Positions 5,105 to 10,309 of a stretch of 10,309 bases of DNA are shown here, piece by piece. Made by a program: the position numbers and the translations under genes. The notes under the pieces are model-generated. The model saw nothing but the letters and a program-made list of their open reading frames with translations, did no database searches and was not told the origin of the DNA. Position 1 is the first letter of the stretch, and each line of letters starts with the position of its first letter. This DNA comes from JBILVQ01 sp044370375 (GTDB lineage: Bacteria; Bacteroidota; Bacteroidia; UBA4408): the NCBI GenBank assembly GCA_044370375.1, contig JBILVQ010000106.1:1-10309 (forward strand), read 5' to 3'.

Positions 5105-7282
5105 ATGAAACATCGCTTCCCTTTAATTTCTTTTCCGCAAGGCATTTTTGTTTTTGCTGTTCTTCTTCTTACCGCTCCTTTCCGCTTATGGGCGGGTGAA
5201 GGCATGTGGCTGCCTCATTTGTTGAAGAATCTGAATGAACAAGAAATGCAATCCATGGGAATGAAACTCACCGCAGAAGATATATATAGTATAAACCGTA
5301 ATTCATTAAAAGATGCGGTGGTACTTTTTGGCGGTGGTTGCACGGGAGAGTTAATTTCCGATCAGGGATTACTTATCACGAATCATCACTGCGGTTACCG
5401 GCAAATCCAATCGCATAGCTCCATTGAAAAAGATTATTTACAATATGGCTTTTGGGCCATGAATAAAAAAGAAGAATTACCCAATCCTGATTTAACGGTT
5501 ACCTTCATCAAAGAGATTGTGGATGTAACCGACAAAATTCTTGCCATGGTAAAAGACACGGTCATCAGCCGCGATGCTGCCATTGTAAGGGCCATGCGGA
5601 AATTTGAAAGCGATTACAAAGTTGAAAAGGGATTGAAGGTGGTGGTAAAACCCTTTTATCAGGACAATGTATTTTACCTTTTTATAACGCAGGTTTTTAA
5701 AGATGTTCGATTGGTAGGGGCACCTTCTTCTTCTATCGGTAAATTCGGAAGCGATACCGATAACTGGATGTGGCCCCGTCATACCGGTGATTTTTCTGTT
5801 TTCAGAATTTATGCTGACAAGAACAATGAGCCGGCAGACTATTCACCGGATAATGTTCCTTATAAACCATTACATTATTTTCCTATTTCTTTAAAGGATA
5901 TTCAGGAAGGCGACTTTACACTGGTATATGGCTTTCCGGGAAGAACCACTGAATACCTGCCGGCCGATGCGGTTACCTTAACGGCAAAAGTAAACGACTC
6001 GGTGAAAGTGGCCATCCGCACACAAAGGTTATACGTATTAGACAAGGCCATGCGTTCCAATGATACGGTAAGGATTCAATACTCGGCCAAATATGCAAGC
6101 ATCAGCAATGCATGGAAAAAATGGCAAGGAGAAATGAAGGGCATAGAGAAAACCGGCATCATTGCCACAAAGAAAAAACTTGAAATAGAATTTGAAGAAC
6201 GGGCTCAAAAAAATGGAAGAAAGGAGTGGATTGGTTTAACCGATAAGTTCGCCAATGCCTATCAATCCATTACTCCGCTTAGCCGCCAGCGCGATTATTA
6301 CCTGGAGGCATTCTTGGGAATAGAGTTATTTCAGTTGGCCAATGGCATACAAAATCTGTTGGCGAAACTCGATCATCCAAAACTTAGCAAGGAAGAAAAA
6401 TCGAAAGAGTTGGAAAACTATGCCAAAGGGCTTACTGCATTTTTCAAAAACTATCACCGGCCTACCGACCGCCTGGTTGCCGCCAAATTACTGCCCTTGT
6501 ACAACAATGTTCTGGATGATGAATTGAGAAAAACACTTTTGCCCGACTACAACCGGAAGTTCAAAATGAATACCGACCAATACCTGGATGTACTTTATGG
6601 CAAGACCAAAATCCTGAACCAAACCACCTTGGTAAATTTGTTGAGGGCTTATTTGGATGGTGATAAGGATATCTTAAAAGACCCTGCTATCAAGGCATTC
6701 AGGCCTGTTTCGAATTATTTTGAGCAACAAATCAAGCCTGCATTTACCAAATTGGAGTCGGAAGTCAATTTCCTTCAGTCGGCTTACATGAAAGGTTTAA
6801 TGGAATTATTCCCGGAAAGAAAGTTTTATCCCGATGCCAACGGAACCTTAAGGGTTGCCTACGGGAATGTACAGGGTTATCGGCCTTTTGACGGTGCCAG
6901 GTATCAATGGTATTCAACCGTGGATGGAATTCTGGAAAAGGAAAATCCTAACCTTGATGAGTTCGTTGTTCAACCTAAATTGAAAGAATTAATCCTCAAG
7001 CGCGATTTTGGTCCTTATGCCTACAAAGATGGAAGTATGCGGGTAGCTTTTGTGGCAAGTAATCATACAACAGGCGGAAACAGTGGCTCTCCGGTGCTTA
7101 ATGCAGAAGGACATTTGATTGGAATCAACTTCGATCGGTGTTGGGAGGGAACCATGAGCGACATCGTTTATTCAAAAGATTTGTGCAGAAACATCTCCTG
7201 CGATATGCATTATTTACTTTTCGTGATCGACAAGGTTGCCGGTGCAGGATATCTTCTTGAAGAAATGAAAATTATTCGATAG
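5105..7282 (+). CDS. S46 family dipeptidyl-peptidase, DPP11-type (Asp/Glu-specific)
   Basis: 725 residues from the ATG at 5105, which gives a signal peptide (1-30, hydrophobic core GIFVFAVLLLTA, ending LWA) before GEGMWLP. The frame stays open to 4856, but that extension is antisense to the membrane-protein gene. The serine-protease triad can be placed as His95 (TNHHCGY), Asp229 (WPRHTGDFS) and Ser660 (GGNSGSPV), with spacing close to that of DPP11 and DAP BII. FGGGCTGELIS and DNWMWPRHTGDF are S46 hallmarks. Arg678 (GINFDRCWEG) lies 18 residues after the serine. That is the position where DPP11 has Arg673, which selects acidic P1 residues, and DPP7 has Gly. The enzyme would act in the periplasm and release dipeptides from oligopeptide N-termini, a route for peptide use common in Bacteroidota. 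It is a single-gene unit. Confidence 0.93.
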   Translation: MKHRFPLISFPQGIFVFAVLLLTAPFRLWAGEGMWLPHLLKNLNEQEMQSMGMKLTAEDIYSINRNSLKDAVVLFGGGCTGELISDQGLLITNHHCGYRQIQSHSSIEKDYLQYGFWAMNKKEELPNPDLTVTFIKEIVDVTDKILAMVKDTVISRDAAIVRAMRKFESDYKVEKGLKVVVKPFYQDNVFYLFITQVFKDVRLVGAPSSSIGKFGSDTDNWMWPRHTGDFSVFRIYADKNNEPADYSPDNVPYKPLHYFPISLKDIQEGDFTLVYGFPGRTTEYLPADAVTLTAKVNDSVKVAIRTQRLYVLDKAMRSNDTVRIQYSAKYASISNAWKKWQGEMKGIEKTGIIATKKKLEIEFEERAQKNGRKEWIGLTDKFANAYQSITPLSRQRDYYLEAFLGIELFQLANGIQNLLAKLDHPKLSKEEKSKELENYAKGLTAFFKNYHRPTDRLVAAKLLPLYNNVLDDELRKTLLPDYNRKFKMNTDQYLDVLYGKTKILNQTTLVNLLRAYLDGDKDILKDPAIKAFRPVSNYFEQQIKPAFTKLESEVNFLQSAYMKGLMELFPERKFYPDANGTLRVAYGNVQGYRPFDGARYQWYSTVDGILEKENPNLDEFVVQPKLKELILKRDFGPYAYKDGSMRVAFVASNHTTGGNSGSPVLNAEGHLIGINFDRCWEGTMSDIVYSKDLCRNISCDMHYLLFVIDKVAGAGYLLEEMKIIR

Positions 7283-7318
7283 CTTCTGAAAGTATTGATT
7301 TTACAAGTGTTTCGGAAG
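7283..7318 (+). other. hairpin directly after the peptidase stop codon
   Basis: CTTCTGAAA (7283-7291) pairs with TTTCGGAAG (7310-7318), nine base pairs with one G-T, around an 18-nt loop. It begins on the base after the stop codon and has no T-tract, so it is not an intrinsic terminator by itself. It may protect the mRNA 3' end. Confidence 0.45.
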
Positions 7319-7337
7319 ACGTTAAAGAATTGTTCTC

Positions 7338-7372
7338 AAGCATCAATTGAAATTATTGGCTTCGTTTTTTTT
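7338..7372 (+). terminator. probable intrinsic terminator for the peptidase gene
   Basis: AAGC (7338-7341), a 2-nt bulge and CAAT (7344-7347) pair with ATTG GCTT (7355-7362) around a 7-nt loop. A run of eight T follows at 7365-7372. The stem is only moderately stable. Confidence 0.5.
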
Positions 7373-7481
7373 CTTTTCGAAATGTCTCTCCCGAAGATAC
7401 TAACCATTTAACAATGATATGTTAATAATTTTTCTCAATGTTTTTTTTACAACTTGATGAATTGTTTTTTCTTTGTAGTAA

Positions 7482-7501
7482 TTAATTAATGGATTAATTA
7501 A
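7482..7501. repeat. perfect inverted repeat upstream of the Lys/Ala-repeat gene
   Basis: Nine-base arms (TTAATTAAT and ATTAATTAA) flank a central GG and end 11 nt before the ATG at 7513. All arm pairs are A-T, so it could be a protein-binding site or simply an AT-rich stretch in the leader. I found no exact TAnnTTTG promoter upstream; the nearest is TTTCTTTG at 7468-7475, with one mismatch. Confidence 0.55.
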
Positions 7502-7512
7502 AACAAAAAACC

Positions 7513-7893
7513 ATGGCAACAAAACCATCAAAGAAAGCAGCTCCAAAAAAAGCTGCGAAAAAAGCAGCCCCTAAGAAGGCAGCAAAAAAAGCAGCTAAGA
7601 AAGCAGCTCCAAAAAAAGCAGCTAAGAAAGCAGCTAAGAAAGCAGCTCCTAAAAAAGCAGCTAAGAAAGCAGCTAAGAAAGCGGCTCCTAAAAAAGCAGC
7701 TAAGAAAGCAGCAAAAAAAGCAGCTCCTAAAAAAGCAGCTAAGAAAGCAGCTAAGAAAGCAGCTCCTAAAAAAGCAGCTAAGAAAGCAGCTAAAAAAGCA
7801 GCTCCTAAAAAAGCAGCTAAGAAAGCAGCTAAGAAAGGCGGCAAAAAAGCAGCTAAGCCTGCAGCTCCTGCAGCTCCTGCTCCAACAAACTAA
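7513..7893 (+). CDS. Lys/Ala-repeat protein, histone H1-like
   Basis: 126 residues, of which I count 52 Lys, 54 Ala and 13 Pro. There is not one acidic or aromatic residue. After MATKPSKK and a shorter 9-residue unit come seven exact copies of the 13-residue unit AAPKKAAKKAAKK (residues 18-108), then a tail ending PAAPAAPAPTN. Such sequences resemble the tails of histone H1, chlamydial Hc2 and the KPAA-repeat protein AlgP of Pseudomonas. They bind polyanions (DNA, RNA or polyphosphate) with little sequence preference. There is no signal peptide, so the protein should be cytosolic or nucleoid-associated. The coding sense is clear: a plausible ATG, two hairpins right after the stop, and a related gene next door. 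An antisense frame open over the same repeat is an artefact of the repeat. The gene is a single unit, followed 520 bp later by ppk1. Function is inferred from composition only. Confidence 0.85.
   Translation: MATKPSKKAAPKKAAKKAAPKKAAKKAAKKAAPKKAAKKAAKKAAPKKAAKKAAKKAAPKKAAKKAAKKAAPKKAAKKAAKKAAPKKAAKKAAKKAAPKKAAKKAAKKGGKKAAKPAAPAAPAPTN
7564..7836 (+). repeat. seven tandem 39-bp repeats within the Lys/Ala gene
   Basis: Each 39-bp unit encodes AAPKKAAKKAAKK. Copies 3, 5 and 7 are identical at the base level. The others differ only at synonymous third positions (GCT/GCA/GCG/GCC, AAA/AAG, CCT/CCA). The unit is a multiple of three, so gain or loss of copies would change protein length without a frameshift. 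Confidence 0.95.
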
Positions 7894-7911
7894 TTCCTGT
7901 TCAACGGAATT
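7892..7911 (+). other. small hairpin at the Lys/Ala gene stop codon
   Basis: AATTCC (7892-7897), overlapping the stop codon, pairs with GGAATT (7906-7911) around an 8-nt loop. It stacks immediately upstream of the main terminator. Confidence 0.45.
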
Positions 7912-7913
7912 TG

Positions 7914-7945
7914 AAATCCCTTCCCAACGGAAGGGATTTTTTTTT
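7914..7945 (+). terminator. strong intrinsic terminator after the Lys/Ala gene
   Basis: AAATCCCTTCC (7914-7924) pairs perfectly with GGAAGGGATTT (7929-7939) around a CAAC loop, and T continues to 7945. It should separate the Lys/Ala gene from the 8030-ppk1 unit. Confidence 0.93.
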
Positions 7946-7957
7946 ATATTATCTTTA

Positions 7958-7976
7958 TGTGAAATTTGATTTCACA
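7958..7976. promoter_or_regulatory. perfect 19-bp inverted repeat, candidate operator upstream of the 8030-ppk1 unit
   Basis: TGTGAAAT, TTG, ATTTCACA: eight-base arms without a mismatch, 53 nt upstream of the ATG at 8030 and 12 nt beyond the terminator T-tract. The TGTGA/TCACA ends recall sites of CRP/FNR-family regulators, but those have six bases between the half-sites while here there are nine, so the regulator is not identified. No exact TAnnTTTG promoter is visible. TATATTTA at 8002-8009 is the nearest approximation. Confidence 0.5.
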
Positions 7977-8029
7977 AGCCCTGCAAACCCTTTTGTTTGC
8001 TTATATTTAACCGTAAAATAATTTTCACT

Positions 8030-8473
8030 ATGGAAAAAGAATTGAGAAAGAAATTGGAGCAGGAAATTGCAGGCAACCTTAAAACCCTGCTCAAAGAAAA
8101 GAATCCTGCCGCCTTTGATAAAATGGAAAAACATATTGATGAAGCTGCACGTTCTCTTGCCAAACGTTTTGTTAAGGTTAGGAATAAGTTGATGGAGTTG
8201 AGCAGCGCAGCGCCACAAACCACACAAAAGCTTGGCGTGCAAACCATCGCCAAAGCATCAGGTGCCGCCTTAAAAACTTCAAAGGCAAATGCCAAAACCA
8301 TCGAAAAGGGCGCTAAGGCAATCACGGCTCTACCAAAAAAAACATCCAAGCCTGCAGCTAAAAAAGCCGCACCGGCAGCCAAGAAATCAGCCCCCGCTAA
8401 AAAATCTACTGGGGTAGTGAATTCCCTCAAAGGGAGAAAAACCGCAGCAAAAAACACCGCAGCAAAAAAGTAA
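8030..8473 (+). CDS. basic histone-like protein with helical N-terminus and Lys/Ala/Pro tail
   Basis: 147 residues from the ATG at 8030. A TTG at 7997 would add eleven residues that do not look like part of the protein. Residues 1-58 are highly charged and strongly helical or coiled-coil in character (MEKELRKKLEQEIAGNLKTL, then KMEKHIDEAARSLAKRFVKV). The middle (60-100) is Ala, Lys and Thr rich. Residues 102-147 form a basic tail with TSKPAAKKAAPAAKKSAPAKK and a final NTAAKK, similar in style to the Lys/Ala-repeat protein just upstream and to AlgP/PhaF-like tails. It has no signal peptide or membrane segment. The stop codon is 9 nt before the ppk1 ATG, so the two are almost certainly on one transcript. 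I do not recognise the N-terminal domain. A role in binding polyphosphate or DNA is an inference from the basic tail and from the ppk1 linkage. Confidence 0.85.
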   Translation: MEKELRKKLEQEIAGNLKTLLKEKNPAAFDKMEKHIDEAARSLAKRFVKVRNKLMELSSAAPQTTQKLGVQTIAKASGAALKTSKANAKTIEKGAKAITALPKKTSKPAAKKAAPAAKKSAPAKKSTGVVNSLKGRKTAAKNTAAKK

Positions 8474-8482
8474 TTTTTCAGA

Positions 8483-10309
8483 ATGGCTAAGAAGGAAGTG
8501 CTGATGGTTAACCGCGACATCAGCTGGTTGTCGTTTAACCACAGAGTGCTGCAAGAAGCAGCCGATGCAAATGTTCCCCTCATCGAACGATTAAAATTTT
8601 TGGGTATTTGTTCTAATAACCTTGATGAGTTTTTCCGGGTAAGGGTAGGAACCTATAACCGCATGCTAGGCTTTGGAAGGCAAGCCAAATACCATATTGG
8701 TGTTAGTCCGGTGAAAATTCTTGATCAGATTCAAAGCATTGTCCTCCGCCAGCAATCTACTTTCGAAAAAGTTTACAAGGACATTTTAGAAGAACTGGAG
8801 AAAAACCACATCCATCTGCTTAACGAAAAACAGATTTCAAAGGAACAGGGTCAGTTCGTCAGAAAATATTTCCGCGAATCAGTTCGACCACTGCTGGTTC
8901 CCATCATGATTCAATCGGTTCCTAATTTTCCTTACTTGCGCGATAACGCCATTTATCTGGCCGTTAATCTCTCGCAAAAAAGAAACAAGGCTAATTTTAA
9001 TTATGCGCTCATTGAGGTGCCAACAGAGGTTCCAAGGTTTTTTACCTTGCCCAAAATAGGCCGCGAAACCTATGTTATCCTGCTTGACGATGTCATTCGT
9101 TATTGCCTAGAAGAAATTTTTTCTGTTTTTGAATTTGATAAATTCGAAGCCTTTACCATCAAATTAACGCGTGATGCAGAGTTAGGGATTGATAGCGATT
9201 TGAGCAAAACCCTTACCGAAAAAATTGTTCGCGGACTTAAATTAAGAAAGGTGGGTAACCCTGTTCGTCTTGTTTACGACCAGAAAATTCCAGCCGATTT
9301 GCTCAGCTTTATTATTCGCAAAATGAAATTGGGTAAACATCAAGCGCTTATTCCCGGTGGGCGTTATCACAATTTCCGCGACTTCATGAAGTTCCCTTCT
9401 TTTGGTAACGAGTCCTTTTTGTATCCACCCATTGCACCGCTCCCGCATCCTAAATTGGCTGGCTCAAACAGTATTTTCTCTGAACTCACCAAACAGGAAA
9501 TTCTTTTGTGCTACCCCTACCAGTCGTATGATTATATCATCGATTTTTTGCGCGAAGCTGCTATCGACCCAAGGGTAGTTTCCATCCGCATTACCCTTTA
9601 TCGTGCAGCGCGACAAAGTAAAATTATCAACGCCTTGGTAAATGCTCTTCGGAATGGTAAACAAGTAACGGCCATTGTAGAGTTGCAGGCCCGCTTTGAT
9701 GAGCAGGCCAACATGAACCTGGCCACCTTGCTTCACGATGAAGGTGCAAGGGTTATTTATGGCGTGCCCGGCTTAAAGGTTCATAGTAAACTGATTTTGG
9801 TTACACGCAAAGAAGGCCGGCAAATGGTAAACTATGCGCATATCGGTACAGGTAACTTTAATGAGGATACTGCCAAAGTTTATAGCGATTTTAGTTTTTT
9901 AACTTGCGATAGCCGCATTACCGCTGAGCTTGAGAAGGTTTTCCATTTCTATAAAAACAATTTTAAAATAGGCACCTACAAGCACCTGTTGGTTTGTCCG
10001 TTTTTTATGCGCAACCGCATCATTAAAATGATCAGCGATGAAGTAAAAAATGCCAAGGCCGGAAAAAAAGCCGAAATCATTCTCAAGTTAAATAGTTTGG
10101 TGGACGAAGAATTGATTGAAAAGCTTTATGCAGCATCCTCTGAAGGTGTAAAAATCCGATTGATTATTCGCGGAATTTGCTCTCTGGTGCCGGGCATTAA
10201 AGGCCTGAGTGAAAATATCGAAGCAATCAGTTTGGTGGATAAATATCTTGAACACGCCCGTGTACTTGCTTTTTATAATGGTGGCGACTGGAAGATATAT
10301 TTGTCTAGT
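8483..10309 (+). CDS. ppk1: polyphosphate kinase 1 (3' end beyond the window)
   Basis: 609 codons open from the ATG at 8483 to the window edge, ending in KIYLSS just before the family's usual ADWM, so roughly 80-100 residues are missing. Ppk1 reversibly moves the ATP gamma-phosphate onto a growing polyphosphate chain through a phosphohistidine. The N-terminal domain shows RDISWLSFNHRVLQEAADAN and CSNNLDEFFRVRVG, the latter being the adenine-binding region. The core carries LYRAARQSKI with Arg374, VELQARFDEQANM with Arg404, GLKVHSKL with the phospho-acceptor His434, AHIGTGNFNE, and LEHARV with His591. The intervals match E. coli Arg375, Arg405, His435 and His592, each shifted by one, so the active site appears complete. 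The gene follows the basic histone-like gene by 9 nt in one probable operon. Confidence 0.96.
   Translation, partial: MAKKEVLMVNRDISWLSFNHRVLQEAADANVPLIERLKFLGICSNNLDEFFRVRVGTYNRMLGFGRQAKYHIGVSPVKILDQIQSIVLRQQSTFEKVYKDILEELEKNHIHLLNEKQISKEQGQFVRKYFRESVRPLLVPIMIQSVPNFPYLRDNAIYLAVNLSQKRNKANFNYALIEVPTEVPRFFTLPKIGRETYVILLDDVIRYCLEEIFSVFEFDKFEAFTIKLTRDAELGIDSDLSKTLTEKIVRGLKLRKVGNPVRLVYDQKIPADLLSFIIRKMKLGKHQALIPGGRYHNFRDFMKFPSFGNESFLYPPIAPLPHPKLAGSNSIFSELTKQEILLCYPYQSYDYIIDFLREAAIDPRVVSIRITLYRAARQSKIINALVNALRNGKQVTAIVELQARFDEQANMNLATLLHDEGARVIYGVPGLKVHSKLILVTRKEGRQMVNYAHIGTGNFNEDTAKVYSDFSFLTCDSRITAELEKVFHFYKNNFKIGTYKHLLVCPFFMRNRIIKMISDEVKNAKAGKKAEIILKLNSLVDEELIEKLYAASSEGVKIRLIIRGICSLVPGIKGLSENIEAISLVDKYLEHARVLAFYNGGDWKIYLSS

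Noticed and set aside
7494..7844. Antisense frame open across the Lys/Ala repeat (Phe/Leu/Ala-rich translation)
   Set aside because: It is the complement of a repeat whose codons contain no stop in reverse. There is no sensible start region, and the plus-strand gene has its own stop, terminator and a related neighbour.
7513..7893. CRISPR array or non-coding satellite explanation for the 39-bp repeats
   Set aside because: The repeats are directly contiguous with no spacers, keep a reading frame and vary only at synonymous positions, which fits a coding repeat.
7972..8583. Minus-strand frame across the second basic gene and the start of ppk1
   Set aside because: It overlaps the conserved Ppk1 N-terminus and the Lys/Ala tail in reverse; the Ala/Phe-rich translation is the usual shadow of Lys/Ala codons.

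Overview
The window looks like chromosomal DNA of a Bacteroidota bacterium, probably near the Chitinophagales/Sphingobacteriales side, though the exact lineage cannot be fixed from this sequence. Three things point there. The base composition is moderately AT-rich. Two intergenic regions carry exact matches to the Bacteroidota promoter form (TTTG, about 19-20 nt, TAnnTTTG). The gene content is also typical: an S46 dipeptidyl-peptidase, a secreted MORN/YwqK-type protein, a two-domain DUF2779 protein and Lys/Ala-rich histone-like proteins. I see no rRNA, tRNA, CRISPR array, insertion sequence or phage module. One gene is cut at each edge.

Layout, left to right. (1) 1-340, minus: N-terminal half of a PnuC-family vitamin transporter, running off the left edge. 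(2) 406-873, plus: a small secreted protein of unknown function with its own promoter and terminator. (3) 1041-1529, minus: YajQ nucleotide-binding protein. (4) 1619-2521, minus: a histone-deacetylase-family hydrolase that probably starts at TTG, transcribed towards yajQ. (5) 2585-3160, plus: a secreted MORN-repeat protein, divergent from the deacetylase. (6) 3208-4707, plus: a DUF2779 protein (Cas4-like Fe-S nuclease domain plus DEDD-type exonuclease-like domain) whose ATG directly follows the T-tract of the preceding terminator. (7) 4708-5064, minus: a small PF04020 membrane protein that meets gene 6 stop codon to stop codon. (8) 5105-7282, plus: an S46 serine dipeptidyl-peptidase with the Arg that marks the DPP11 (Asp/Glu-specific) type. 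(9) 7513-7893, plus: a 126-residue protein that is 94% Lys+Ala+Pro, built on seven 39-bp tandem repeats. (10) 8030-8473, plus: a second basic protein with a helical N-terminus and a Lys/Ala/Pro tail. (11) 8483-10309, plus: polyphosphate kinase Ppk1, running off the right edge.

Most genes are single units separated by hairpins or divergent promoters. The clearest functional grouping is at the right: the second basic protein lies 9 nt upstream of ppk1 and is probably co-transcribed with it, and the Lys/Ala repeat protein lies just upstream behind a strong terminator. Histone H1-like Lys/Ala/Pro proteins such as Pseudomonas AlgP have been linked to polyphosphate granules. I therefore infer that these two proteins may bind, or help organise, polyphosphate and/or the nucleoid. 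This grouping, with its inverted repeats at 7482-7501 and 7958-7976, is the best candidate here for something not well described.
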